From the NCBI RefSeq assembly GCF_030411955.1, contig NZ_JASNRA010000030.1, positions 1-58,109 of the forward strand: DNA of 58,109 nucleotides, given 5' to 3'. This document shows, in pieces, positions 26,440 through 34,975 of this stretch. The DNA is from Massilia sp. YIM B02443 (GTDB lineage Bacteria; Pseudomonadota; Gammaproteobacteria; Burkholderiales; Burkholderiaceae_D). Made by a program: the position numbers and the translations under genes. The notes under the pieces were generated by a model. It searched no databases. It was not told where the DNA came from and saw only the letters and a list, made by a program, of their open reading frames with translations. The stretch's first letter is position 1. Every line of letters starts with the position of its first letter.

Positions 26440-26988
26440 TCAGTCTTGCGTCCGCACCGGCTGCCGGTCGACGCTGCGCGATCGTTGATAGATGCCGACC
26501 GCCTTGCCGTACACCTCGGTGTCCGCTTCATAAGTCAGGCCAAGCCGCCCGGCAACGCGCAGCGATGATTCGTTGCCTGGAGCGATGAGCGCCCGAACTG
26601 CTGGTTCGCGCCGGATCTCGAGCGCATGATGCAAGGCTGCGGCTGCCGCTTCGTTCGCGAATCCCTGGCCCCAGAAGGGACGATAGGTATTCCAGCCAAG
26701 CTCCATCACAGGGAATTCCTCGCGAAAGAAGGCGCCGACACACCCGACGAGTTGACCGGTCGCCTGTTCCTCGACCGCCCACCAGCCGGCGCCGTGGATC
26801 AGCCATAGTCCTGCCTGGTAACAAAAGATGCGCCAGGCACCCTGGCGGTCGGACTGGACCAGATGGGCCGCGCTTACCGGGTCGGCCAGATGCGCTGCGA
26901 ATACATCGAAGTCCGCGCGTCGATATTCGCGAAGCGTGAGCCGTTCCGTGTGAAGGTAGGGAACACAAGTGATGAACTCGCTATGCAT
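26440..26988 (-). CDS. GNAT-family N-acetyltransferase (RimJ/RimL-like)
   Basis: 182-residue acetyltransferase of the Gcn5-related family, closest in style to RimJ/RimL and the GNAT_3 group. It starts with TERLTLREYRRADFDVFAAHL, continues with GQLVGCVGAFF and MELGWNTYRPFWGQGFANEAA (acetyl-CoA-binding motif A, variant), and ends SLRVAGRLGLTYEA. It likely acetylates an amine on a small molecule or protein N-terminus. It is convergent with the thioesterase gene and diverges from the beta-helix lipoprotein gene. Confidence 0.87.
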   Translation of the reverse strand: MHSEFITCVPYLHTERLTLREYRRADFDVFAAHLADPVSAAHLVQSDRQGAWRIFCYQAGLWLIHGAGWWAVEEQATGQLVGCVGAFFREEFPVMELGWNTYRPFWGQGFANEAAAAALHHALEIRREPAVRALIAPGNESSLRVAGRLGLTYEADTEVYGKAVGIYQRSRSVDRQPVRTQD

Positions 26989-27352
26989 GCGCTGGATTCC
27001 TTGGTCCGGTGTCGGACGAGCCGTCGTTGTGGAGTGCTGGCTCGTTGTTGCGAAAGCCTGTATCCAGGCAATAGCAGACGGTCAATACAGCGGAGTGTAC
27101 TCGGCGGTTGCAGTCAGAGCAACCAGACGGTTTTGTCAGGCGTTGTCAGCTGAAATCAGGGCTGGCCGCAGCCAGGCTCGGCGCGAATACGAGTGCACGC
27201 GGCGCGTCATCTAATTGCTCTTGTGCTCGCTTGCCGTCAGGATCGCCTCGTCCACCTTGAGCACGCTCAAGGACGATATTGAGCCAACCGGTGTCCGGCC
27301 CGCTTGTGGACGGCCACACTGAATCGTCACTGCCACCTACGACGAGGAAACG
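26989..27352. other. 364-base intergenic region between GNAT and beta-helix genes
   Basis: No gene can be supported here. At 27255-27272 a perfect inverted repeat (CCTTGAGC, two bases, GCTCAAGG) lies 80 bases before the beta-helix start codon and could be an operator. The rest shows no recognised RNA or repeat. Confidence 0.4.
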
Positions 27353-28567
27353 ATGGTCCGTATTCCGTCTCTCGCACGCTTGCTGCTGCTCTGGATGCTG
27401 GCCGTGTTGGCCGTATTGGCCGCTACCGCGCTGGCCGGCTGCCGCCTGCGCGACGGCGGCAACGAGCGGCTGGTGGTGGCCGAGCTGGTGCGCACCCACC
27501 TGTACGTCGCGCCCGGCGGCTCGGACAGCAATCCCGGCACCCGCGCCGAACCGTTCCGCACCCTGATGCGCGCGGCCCAGGTGGTCACGCCCGGCACCAC
27601 GGTGCACGTCGCGCCCGGCATGTATTCGGGCGGCGTGCGCACCGCCACCAATGGCACCGCGGAGGCACGCATCATCTTCCAGAGCACCGAACGCTGGGGC
27701 GCACGCATCGTGCCGCCGCTCGACGCGCGCCAGGGCGCGGCCTGGGACAACCGCGCCAACTACCTCGACATCATCGGCTTCGAGATCGACGGCACCCAGT
27801 ACCAGAGCGGCATGAAATGGGTCAGCGGCATCTACAGCGGCGGCTCGCACAACGGCATCCACGACAACCACATCCACCACATCGGCACCGACGTGCCGTG
27901 CGAACCGAAGGGCGGCGCCGGGATCGGCGTGGACAGCTACTACAAGGGCGTCGACGCCACGGTCAGCGGCAACCGCGTGCACGACATCGGCCCGCCCGGC
28001 TGCCGCTTCATGCACGGTATCTACGTCAGCACCACCGCCAACGTGCGCAACAATGTCGTGTACCGCATCTCCGGCGCCGGCATCCACCTGTGGCACGACG
28101 CCAGCCACGTGACGATCCGCGGCAATACCGTGGCCGCGTCCGGCAGCGGCATCGTGGTCGGCGGCGGCGACTTCTATCACGGCAAGGGGCCGAACGACCA
28201 CACCCACGTCAGCAACAACATCGTCTACGACAACCGCCACGGCATCCTGGAACAGGGCGCCACCGGGCGCCACAACAGCTTCCGCAACAACCTGGTGTAC
28301 GACAACGACGAAGGCGACTGGAAGCTGGCCGAGGGGCGTGAGCACAGCGGCAGCGTCAGCGCGCCGCCGCAGTTCGTCGAGTACAGCGCGGGCGGGACGC
28401 CCGACTTCCGCCTGCGGCCGGGCTCGCCGGCGATCGGCAGGGGCTTGCCGGCCGAGGGGCCGGCGCCGGCCAGCAAGGGCGGCAATGGGGGCGGTCCGGC
28501 CGGCAAATCGGCGGATCAATCCGCGGGCAGGCCCGATATCGGTGCGCTGCCGCTTCCGGCGCTGTAG
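27353..28567 (+). CDS. Right-handed beta-helix repeat lipoprotein
   Basis: 404-residue predicted lipoprotein. The signal segment is hydrophobic and ends in the lipobox LAGC (Cys about 29). YVAPGGSDSNPGTRAEPFRTLMRA is the N-terminal cap typical of DUF1565-type right-handed parallel beta-helix proteins. The rungs follow as repeated NNVVYRISGAGIHLWHD, GNTVAASGSGIVVGG and NNIVYDNRHGILEQG strands with Asn ladders. These proteins are often polysaccharide lyases or carbohydrate binders; no catalytic set could be picked out. The tail is Gly/Pro-rich and low complexity. Confidence 0.85.
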   Translation: MVRIPSLARLLLLWMLAVLAVLAATALAGCRLRDGGNERLVVAELVRTHLYVAPGGSDSNPGTRAEPFRTLMRAAQVVTPGTTVHVAPGMYSGGVRTATNGTAEARIIFQSTERWGARIVPPLDARQGAAWDNRANYLDIIGFEIDGTQYQSGMKWVSGIYSGGSHNGIHDNHIHHIGTDVPCEPKGGAGIGVDSYYKGVDATVSGNRVHDIGPPGCRFMHGIYVSTTANVRNNVVYRISGAGIHLWHDASHVTIRGNTVAASGSGIVVGGGDFYHGKGPNDHTHVSNNIVYDNRHGILEQGATGRHNSFRNNLVYDNDEGDWKLAEGREHSGSVSAPPQFVEYSAGGTPDFRLRPGSPAIGRGLPAEGPAPASKGGNGGGPAGKSADQSAGRPDIGALPLPAL

Positions 28568-28694
28568 GGTTGCTTGCAGGCGCGCTGAAAGGCTTGCTCG
28601 CGAGCTTGCTCAAGTCTTGTTCGACAGCTTGCTTAAAAGCTCACGTGTAAGCTTGCTGACGGGGCTTCTTTACAGGCTTGTCAACAGGCTTACT
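28568..28694. repeat. Degenerate direct repeats of GCTTGCT-like units
   Basis: Between the beta-helix stop and the convergent ArsC-like stop, the heptamer GCTTGCT or close variants (AGCTTGCT, GGCTTGTC, GGCTTACT) recur about eight times at irregular spacing of 10 to 22 bases. No coding frame or strong hairpin explains it. Confidence 0.5.
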
Positions 28695-29048
28695 TCACAG
28701 GATTTCCTGCACGCGCTCGAACGGGCGGCACAGACGCACGCCTTTCGGCGTCACCACGAATGGGCGATTGATCAGGATCGGGTTGGCCACCATCGCATCG
28801 AGCAAGGCGGCGTCGTCGACTTCGGGACGGTCCAGCTGCAGTTCGACGAAGCGCGCTTCCTTGCTGCGCACCGCGTCGCGTACGCTCAGGCCGGCGTCAA
28901 GAATCATTTTCTGCAGCGCCTCGCGCGACGGCGGATTGGCCAGGTAGTCGACCACCTGCGGTTCGTGGCCCGCTTCGCGGATCGCGGCCAGGGTGTTGCG
29001 CGAGGTGCCGCAGCGCGGATTGTGGTAAATCGTGATGTCAATTGTCAT
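28695..29048 (-). CDS. arsC: ArsC-family arsenate reductase (glutaredoxin-coupled type)
   Basis: 117-residue thioredoxin-fold protein. The active-site loop HNPRCGTSRNTL carries the catalytic Cys about 13. The Arg residues that hold arsenate are suggested by SKEARFVEL and INRPFVVTPKGVRLCRP, the ArsC/YffB signature. Length is shorter than the plasmid enzyme (about 140) but normal for chromosomal ArsC. There is no ars operon around it (no arsB, acr3 or arsH), so the real substrate may differ. Symbol by family only. Confidence 0.85.
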   Translation of the reverse strand: MTIDITIYHNPRCGTSRNTLAAIREAGHEPQVVDYLANPPSREALQKMILDAGLSVRDAVRSKEARFVELQLDRPEVDDAALLDAMVANPILINRPFVVTPKGVRLCRPFERVQEIL

Positions 29049-29223
29049 GACGGTTGCTCTACATTATCTTTCAGACAGCGGCATCATAACCACAGCACCC
29101 GTCCCCCGCCAGTTTTTTTGCTTGTCCGCCCCGGTGCATGCCGCTAGAATTGCCCGCTTCTTTTTCTACAGCGCAAATGCCTTCAATCCTGACGAGATGG
29201 CATCGCGCTGCCCCGGAGACTCG

Positions 29224-29853
29224 ATGAGCAATTACCTGGTGCAAGCGTCAGAGCTGCCCACCCTGCGCCAGCGTCTGGCGTTGCGCGCCTTGCGCCTGGT
29301 CGGCTGGAAGCTGCACTACAAACCGCTGCCGGGACCGCATGGCATCGTGGTCGTGTATCCGCACACCTCGAACTGGGACTTCCCGATCGGCCTGGTCGCC
29401 AAGTGGGCGCTCGATCTCGACTTCCGCTGGCTTGCCAAGGATTCGTTGTTCCGCGGCCTGATGGGCCGCATCATGCGCTACTGGGGCGGTATCGCCATCG
29501 ACCGCAGCGCGCCGATGGGCGCCACGCGCCAGATCGCCCAGAACATGCTGGCCGAGAAATGGTGCTGGGTTGCGATCACGCCCGAGGGCACGCGCGGCTA
29601 CCGCCCGCACTGGAAGAGCGGCTTCTACCACCTGGCGCAAACCGCCAACGTGCCGCTGCTGCTGGTCAGCTTTGACTATGGCAAGAAAGAGCTGCGCGTG
29701 GTGGACAGCCTCACGCTGAGCGGCGACATCGAGCGCGACATGGACGCGATCCGCGCCGTCTACAAGGACGTGCAGGCGCTGCATCCGGAAGACGCCGCCC
29801 CGATCACGCTGGCACCGCGCGACAGCGACGAGCCGCGCCGCAAGCGCGCCTGA
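29224..29853 (+). CDS. Lysophospholipid acyltransferase-family protein
   Basis: 209-residue acyltransferase of the PlsC-like superfamily. The catalytic HX4D motif reads HTSNWD, and the second motif reads TPEGTRGY, the glycerol-phosphate-binding EGTR block; GGIAIDRSAPMG lies between them. It lacks clear transmembrane helices except for a weak hydrophobic patch. It would transfer an acyl chain to a lipid acceptor at the inner membrane; the acceptor is not predictable. The ATG at 29224 has GGAG at good spacing; an ATG at 29197 is possible. Confidence 0.85.
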   Translation: MSNYLVQASELPTLRQRLALRALRLVGWKLHYKPLPGPHGIVVVYPHTSNWDFPIGLVAKWALDLDFRWLAKDSLFRGLMGRIMRYWGGIAIDRSAPMGATRQIAQNMLAEKWCWVAITPEGTRGYRPHWKSGFYHLAQTANVPLLLVSFDYGKKELRVVDSLTLSGDIERDMDAIRAVYKDVQALHPEDAAPITLAPRDSDEPRRKRA

Positions 29854-29966
29854 CGCCACGGGTGATCCGGCACGACGGCAGACGCCGTCCGCAGGATCGA
29901 CCCGCTCGGCCACGCGCTTGTACTACCGGCGCGCCGAGCGCCGCCTGCGACACCCGCCGCGCCGCG

Positions 29967-31745
29967 CTAGAACCGCACCCCCAGCGCCAGCGACGCCGTA
30001 TCCCGGTCCGCCGCCGGGTGGTACTCCCCGCCCCATGACGGGTTGTACCCGAATTCGGCCAGATAGCGCTGGCGGTACTCGAAGCGCAGCGCCAGCGCCA
30101 CCGACTTGCGTCCCTCGTTGAGCAGGAAGTCGCCCGACCAGCCCTTCACGTCATGCACGAACAGCAGGCTCGCGCTGCCGGTCAACTGCGGCGCCAGCGC
30201 CGGCAGCCGTGCATCCAGCCGCACCCGGTATCCCCATGAGCGCGGCGTGTTGTAGCCGCGCAGGCTGCACTGGCGCGCCGCGTTGCCTGTGGTGATATTG
30301 CAGATGCTCCCCACCGGCCCCACGCCGAAGATGTCGGCCCGCCCGTAGCGCAGCAGCGCCGGATCAGGCAGGTCGCGCACGTGCTTGCCCACCGCCTCGA
30401 TCGTCTCCGCCAGCGGCACGCCGCGCAGGGTCCATTCGTGACGTGCGCCGAGTTGCGCCTGCCACATCGCGTACAGGTCGTAGCCGTGGAAGATCCCGCC
30501 CGGCGGCACGGCATTGGCGCGTGCGCGCAGCAGCGCCGGCGCAGTGGCGCTCAAAAACGGCGGCAGCACGTCGCCCGGCGCCAGCATGAATGGCGTCTGC
30601 GGCCGGTACGACACCTCGCCGTAGATCGTGGTCGGTCCCCGCTTGCGCGAGAACGTCGCGGCGCTGATGCGCAAGCCTTCCGGGTACTCGGTGAAATAGG
30701 CCATGTTGCGGCCATCGGGATCGCCGGGGATCAAGGCTGGTCCGCCGGCACGGGTACTGCGGCGCAGCGACGGCAGCGCGGCGCGCGCGTTATAGCGCGC
30801 GTGGTACAGGCCCAGGTCGAGGTCGAGCGCCTTGACGCGCCAGGTGGCGCCGACGCCGAATTCGTGGGTCTGCGGCTGCGGCGTCGGCAGTCGCTTCTGG
30901 AACGCGCCCAGCTGGACGCGGGCGCGGTCGCTCACCATCGGCGGCCCGCTCATGACCTGGTCGCAGCCGTCCGCCAGGTAGTCGCTCATCGACCACAGTG
31001 ATCCGCACAGGTCGAGCGCGGTGGGCCGGAAGCTGGTCTGGTAATACGCTTCCAGCGCCAGCCCCGGCATGGCTTCGATGCGGCCGAACAGCATCGGCCG
31101 CGGCACCAGCGTCTCGGGCGGTACCGTCCCCGCGCGCCGCAGCCCCGGCAGGTCGCGCGGATTGAGCGCTTCCAGTCCACCCTGGTGCAGCGTGCGGCCG
31201 CCCCACTCCAGCGACTGCTGGCCGACGCGCGCCAGCAGCGCGACGTCATTGATACGCCAGGTACGCTGCACCCAGGCCTCGGCCAGGGCGACGCCGTCGA
31301 AGCGCGTCCGTCGCGCCGCGCCGGCGTCGCTCAGTGGCGCGCCCGCTGCGTAGCCGTTGACGACATTGCCCCATGGCCGCTCGTCGTGCAGCAGACCGAG
31401 GTCGCGCCAGGCCTTGACCCGCAGCGCCGCCGACCACGGTCCCTCGCTCGCGCTCAGTTCGAACAAGCCTTTCACGGCGCGCGACGCCGCGTCCCAGCGG
31501 GCGTAATTCGTATTGGCGTCGTCGGCGTTGCCACCGCTGCCGAACCCGGCCAGGCCGATGGTGGACGCGTTCACGCCCGTCAGCAGGTCGGGATCGCGAT
31601 CCTGGACCCGGATCACTTCGCCGTAGGTGATGCGGCCGCCGAACTTGACGTCGGCGCCCGGGACGGCGCCGGCCCAGCTGGCCAGCAGCAAGGCGGCGCA
31701 GCTGCGGCGCAGCAGGAGTGGACGGGTGCGGCGCTGGCAGGACAT
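29967..31745 (-). CDS. DUF1302 family outer-membrane protein
   Basis: 592-residue predicted outer-membrane beta-barrel. A signal peptide of about 31 residues (LLLRRSCAALLLASWAGAVPGA) is followed by VKFGGRITYGEVIRVQDRDP, the N-terminal hallmark of DUF1302. Alternating strands follow, including RVGQQSLEWGGRTLHQGGLEALNPRDLP. The chain ends in Phe (LALGVRF). Family members occur near hydrophobic-compound or steroid degradation genes and are thought to be porin-like, but no DUF1329 partner is present here. GAGGTAG precedes the ATG. It lies downstream of the SulP gene on the same strand. Confidence 0.87.
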   Translation of the reverse strand: MSCQRRTRPLLLRRSCAALLLASWAGAVPGADVKFGGRITYGEVIRVQDRDPDLLTGVNASTIGLAGFGSGGNADDANTNYARWDAASRAVKGLFELSASEGPWSAALRVKAWRDLGLLHDERPWGNVVNGYAAGAPLSDAGAARRTRFDGVALAEAWVQRTWRINDVALLARVGQQSLEWGGRTLHQGGLEALNPRDLPGLRRAGTVPPETLVPRPMLFGRIEAMPGLALEAYYQTSFRPTALDLCGSLWSMSDYLADGCDQVMSGPPMVSDRARVQLGAFQKRLPTPQPQTHEFGVGATWRVKALDLDLGLYHARYNARAALPSLRRSTRAGGPALIPGDPDGRNMAYFTEYPEGLRISAATFSRKRGPTTIYGEVSYRPQTPFMLAPGDVLPPFLSATAPALLRARANAVPPGGIFHGYDLYAMWQAQLGARHEWTLRGVPLAETIEAVGKHVRDLPDPALLRYGRADIFGVGPVGSICNITTGNAARQCSLRGYNTPRSWGYRVRLDARLPALAPQLTGSASLLFVHDVKGWSGDFLLNEGRKSVALALRFEYRQRYLAEFGYNPSWGGEYHPAADRDTASLALGVRF

Positions 31746-31782
31746 GGTCTACCTCGACGTGATCGGCCCCGGTGCGGATGCA

Positions 31783-31802
31783 GGCATTGTCGTTACAATG
31801 CC
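31783..31802. promoter_or_regulatory. Inverted repeat upstream of the DUF1302 gene
   Basis: GGCATTGT and ACAATGCC are perfect reverse complements around a four-base loop, 38 bases before the DUF1302 start. No T-run follows on either strand, so an operator is as likely as a terminator of the SulP gene. Confidence 0.45.
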
Positions 31803-31879
31803 GCGCCGAAAGATCGTAGTAGAACGGTAACTTTCAGTCAATAAAAAGATTGCTGATCAGGCACGCTTATGCCGCGTGC

Positions 31880-33610
31880 TTATACGGCTTGCTCAGGGCT
31901 ACCGCCTGCAACGGGCGTTCCTGCGGCAGGCGATCCTGCGGCAGGCGTCCCTGCGGCAGGCGTCCCTGCAGCCGCCGAACCCGCCAGCCGGTCCCATGCC
32001 ATCGCCGCGCTCAGGAACACCTGTCCGCTCAGCGCCTGCAGCAGGTCGCTGTCCTTCAGGCGGTCCATCACCGGCCCTTTCACTTCGGCCAGGTGCAGCA
32101 CCACGCCGCGCTGGCGCAGCGAGGCGTTCAGTTCGCCCAGCCCGAACAGAGCCGAGGTATCGATCGCGTTCACCGCCGACAGCACCAGCACCAGGTGGCG
32201 CGTGCCCGCGTGGTCGAGCAATTCTTCGTCGATGCGTTCGTTGACCGCTTCCACGTTGCCGAAAAACAGACCCGCATCGACCCGCATCATGAGCAGGCCC
32301 GGCGTAGTCTCGGCCGAATAGCGGTCGATGTTGCGGAAATGCTCGGTGCCGTGGATGCGGCCCAGCACCGCGATGTGCGGCCGGCTGGCGCGCCAGATCA
32401 GCGCGCCCATCGACAGCGCCACCCCGACCACCACGCCCGCCTCCACGCCCAGCGCCAGCACGCCGCCGGCGGTGGCCAGCAGCGCCGCCGCGTCGGCGCG
32501 GTCGTAACGCCAGGCTGTGCGCAGCGTGGACAGGTCGAGCATGCCGAGCACGGCGACGATGATGGTCGCCGCCAGGGTCGGCAGCGGCAGCAGCGCCAGC
32601 CAGCCGGTCGGCGCCACCAGCGCCAGCGCCAGCAGGCCGGCGGTGATGATGCTGGCCAGCTGGGTGTTGGCGCCGGCCGCGAAATTCACCGCCGAACGCG
32701 AGATGCTGCCGGTGACCGGGAAGCCGCCAGAGAGCGCGCTGCCGATATTCGCCGCGCCCAGCCCCACCAGTTCGCTGTTGCTGGCCAGCTTCTCGCCGCC
32801 GCGCTTGAGCGCCAGCGCCTGCGCGCCGGACATGCTGATCAGGAATACCATGAAGCCGATCAGCAGCGCCGGCTGCAGCAGCGCCTGCCAGTGATCGGCC
32901 GACGTCGCCAGGTTCAGTCCCGGCAGTCCGGACGGCACCGCGCCGGTGATCGCCACGCCGCGCCCGGCCAGGCCAAGCAGCGGCACCAGCGCGGTCGCGC
33001 CCAGCACCACGAACATCGGGGCCAGCTTGGCGCCGATGTCGGCCGCCACCGGCTTGACGCGCAGCGCGCGCAGCAGTGGCGCCAGGTACTGGCGCGCCGC
33101 CACCAGCAGTGCCAGCGAGCCAAGGCCGAGCAATGCACTGGGCAGGTGCGGCGCGGTCGGCGCGCCGCCGACCAGGGGCCGCAGCTGGCCCCAGGCGATC
33201 ACCAGCGCCGAGCCAATGGTGAAGCCGCTCATCACCGGGCGCGAAAAGAAATTGGCGAGAAAGCCGATGCGCAGCAGGCCGCACACCAGCAGCACCACGC
33301 CCGACAGCAGCGCCAGCTGGGCCGCCAGCACGCCGTACAGGGCGCTGCCCGGTGCGGCCAGCGGCGCCAGGGTCGACGCCGTCATCAGGGAAATGATCGC
33401 CATCGGCCCCACCGACTGGGTCGAGCTGGTGCCGAACAGCGCGTACAGCAGCGGCGGAAAGATGCTGGCGTAGATGCCAACCACCGGCGGCAGGCCGGCC
33501 ACCAGGGCGTAGGCCATGCCCTGCGGGATCATCATCATCGCGACCACGATGCCGGCGCTGATGTCGCCCGGCAGCGCGGCGCGGCGGTATTGCCGCAACC
33601 ACTGAAGCAT
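31880..33610 (-). CDS. SulP-family anion permease with C-terminal STAS domain
   Basis: 576-residue inner-membrane transporter of the SLC26/SulP family. About 10-12 membrane segments start with DISAGIVVAMMMIPQGMAYALVAGLPPVVGIYASIFPPLLYALFG-type sequence (read here in pieces), including the conserved PxxMAYA region. FPVTGSISRSAVNFAAGA is the SulP signature in the second half. A STAS domain lies at about residues 430-540 (RHLVLVLSAVNAIDTSALFGL). The C-terminal 35 residues are low-complexity AAGTP repeats encoded by a 15-base tandem repeat. The substrate could be sulfate, bicarbonate or another anion. Confidence 0.92.
   Translation of the reverse strand: MLQWLRQYRRAALPGDISAGIVVAMMMIPQGMAYALVAGLPPVVGIYASIFPPLLYALFGTSSTQSVGPMAIISLMTASTLAPLAAPGSALYGVLAAQLALLSGVVLLVCGLLRIGFLANFFSRPVMSGFTIGSALVIAWGQLRPLVGGAPTAPHLPSALLGLGSLALLVAARQYLAPLLRALRVKPVAADIGAKLAPMFVVLGATALVPLLGLAGRGVAITGAVPSGLPGLNLATSADHWQALLQPALLIGFMVFLISMSGAQALALKRGGEKLASNSELVGLGAANIGSALSGGFPVTGSISRSAVNFAAGANTQLASIITAGLLALALVAPTGWLALLPLPTLAATIIVAVLGMLDLSTLRTAWRYDRADAAALLATAGGVLALGVEAGVVVGVALSMGALIWRASRPHIAVLGRIHGTEHFRNIDRYSAETTPGLLMMRVDAGLFFGNVEAVNERIDEELLDHAGTRHLVLVLSAVNAIDTSALFGLGELNASLRQRGVVLHLAEVKGPVMDRLKDSDLLQALSGQVFLSAAMAWDRLAGSAAAGTPAAGTPAAGSPAAGTPVAGGSPEQAV
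31905..31964. repeat. 15-base tandem repeat in the 3' end of the SulP gene
   Basis: Units beginning CCTGCGGCAGGCG recur at 31920, 31935 and 31950, with a degenerate copy at 31905. They encode the AAGTP repeat at the SulP C-terminus and can change length without shifting the frame. Confidence 0.75.
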
Positions 33611-33705
33611 CGGTATGTCTGGCTGGATTGCCGGATTGGAAAGGCCGCTAGCGTAGCATATTTACCGTCCCGCCGGCCCGCCAGGCCCGTCCGGCCAGCA
33701 GCTTC

Positions 33706-34287
33706 TCACGCCGCCAGCGCCACCAGCCACACGCCGGCCGCGCCGATCGCCGCGCCCAGCGCGCGGCGCAGACGCTCGACCGGCATTGCACCGGCCAGCA
33801 TCACCAGCGCGCTGGCCAGGATGAAGCCGGCGCCGCTGCTCATGCCGCCCAACTCGCCACTCAACTCGTTGCCGTGCGCCAGGCCGTGCAAGAAGGCGCA
33901 GGCACCGACCGTGATTACTGCCAGTTCCGGCGGCACGCGCCGCTGCAGCGCCGGCGCGCAGGCCGCCAGCACGCCCAGCAGCAACACTGAAGCGGCGATC
34001 GACAGCTCGAGCGCCGGCACGACGATCCGGCTGCCGGCGCTCGCCGCGCCCAGCGCCATCAGGACCAGGAAGGTCGGCGCCAGCACCACGCCGTGACGCT
34101 GCTGGCGGCTCCACAGGCCGACGGCGAGCAGCGCCAGCAGGTGATCGACGCCCGTCACCGGATGCAGCAGGCCGTTCACGAAGCCGCTGTCGGCGCCGTG
34201 GCCCGGATGGGCGGCGGCCGGCAGCGCCATCGCCAACACGCCTGTCGCCACGGCTGCCCGGCGCATCATCGTCATCTTCTTCGTCAT
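33706..34287 (-). CDS. HupE/UreJ family protein, putative nickel permease
   Basis: 193-residue integral membrane protein with a signal-like N-terminus and about six membrane helices. HPGHGADSGFVNGLLHPVTGVDHLLALLAVG contains the HPxxGxDHLLAM signature of HupE/UreJ proteins, whose His and Asp residues are thought to bind Ni. A second His motif is FLHGLAHGNEL. It is the last gene of the urease cluster and follows ureG on the minus strand by about 30 bases. It likely supplies nickel for the active site. The ATG at 34287 has AAGGAG eight bases away. Confidence 0.87.
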   Translation of the reverse strand: MTKKMTMMRRAAVATGVLAMALPAAAHPGHGADSGFVNGLLHPVTGVDHLLALLAVGLWSRQQRHGVVLAPTFLVLMALGAASAGSRIVVPALELSIAASVLLLGVLAACAPALQRRVPPELAVITVGACAFLHGLAHGNELSGELGGMSSGAGFILASALVMLAGAMPVERLRRALGAAIGAAGVWLVALAA

Positions 34288-34320
34288 CCCTCGTTCTCCT
34301 TGCGCCACAGCGCATTTCCG

Positions 34321-34953
34321 TCAATGGTCCAGCAAACCCTGTTCGCGCACGAACGCCACCACCCGGTCCACGCCTTCGCCAGTGCGCAGGTTGGTGAACA
34401 CGAACGGCCGCGCGCCGCGCTGGCGGCGCGCATCCTCGGCCATGATCCCGAGGTCGGCGCCGACGTGCGGCGCCAGGTCGGTCTTGTTGATGATCAGGAG
34501 GTCCGAGCGCGTGATGCCTGGCCCGCCCTTCCTCGGGATCTTCTCGCCGCCGGCCACGTCGATCACGTACAGCGTCAGGTCCGACAATTCCGGGCTGAAG
34601 GTCGCCGCCAGGTTGTCGCCGCCCGACTCCACCAGCACCAATTGCAGCGCCGGGAACTCGGCCTGCAGCCGCGCGATCGCTTCCAGGTTGATCGAGGCGT
34701 CCTCGCGGATCGCCGTGTGCGGACAGCCGCCGGTCTCGACGCCCATCAGCCGCTCGGGCGGCAAGGCGCCGGCGCGCAGCAAAATCTCCATGTCCTCGCG
34801 CGTATAGATGTCGTTGGTGATCACCGCCATGTCGTACTGCTCGCGCATGCGCCGGCACAGCATCTCGCACAGCGCGGTCTTGCCCGAGCCGACCGGCCCA
34901 CCGATGCCCACGCGCAGCGGGTTGGATGGCCGTGGGTTGGAAGCTGCAGTCAT
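34321..34953 (-). CDS. ureG: Urease accessory GTPase UreG
   Basis: 210-residue cytoplasmic GTPase that delivers nickel to apo-urease and provides energy for lysine carbamylation. The P-loop GGPVGSGKT is at about residues 18-26; NDIYTREDME and GVETGGCPHTAIRED (the CPH nickel-binding motif) follow. ESGGDNLAATFSPEL and NKTDLAPHVGADL (the NKxD guanine-specificity motif) complete the SIMIBI-class layout. The start follows GAGG. It sits downstream of ureF on the minus strand. Confidence 0.97.
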   Translation of the reverse strand: MTAASNPRPSNPLRVGIGGPVGSGKTALCEMLCRRMREQYDMAVITNDIYTREDMEILLRAGALPPERLMGVETGGCPHTAIREDASINLEAIARLQAEFPALQLVLVESGGDNLAATFSPELSDLTLYVIDVAGGEKIPRKGGPGITRSDLLIINKTDLAPHVGADLGIMAEDARRQRGARPFVFTNLRTGEGVDRVVAFVREQGLLDH

Positions 34954-34975
34954 CTCGTGATCCTCGGTTGCTTGG

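Noticed and set aside
28568..28694. GCTTGCT-like repeats as a CRISPR array
   Set aside because: Units are too short and irregular, with no unique spacers of constant length and no cas genes nearby.
29874..29889. GACGGC-AGAC-GCCGTC hairpin as terminator of the acyltransferase gene
   Set aside because: Only six base pairs and no T-run; common in high-GC intergenic sequence.
31850..34096. 748-codon plus-strand frame opposite the SulP permease and HupE genes
   Set aside because: Antisense shadow rich in Gln, Arg and His; the minus-strand frame has clear membrane segments and a STAS domain.
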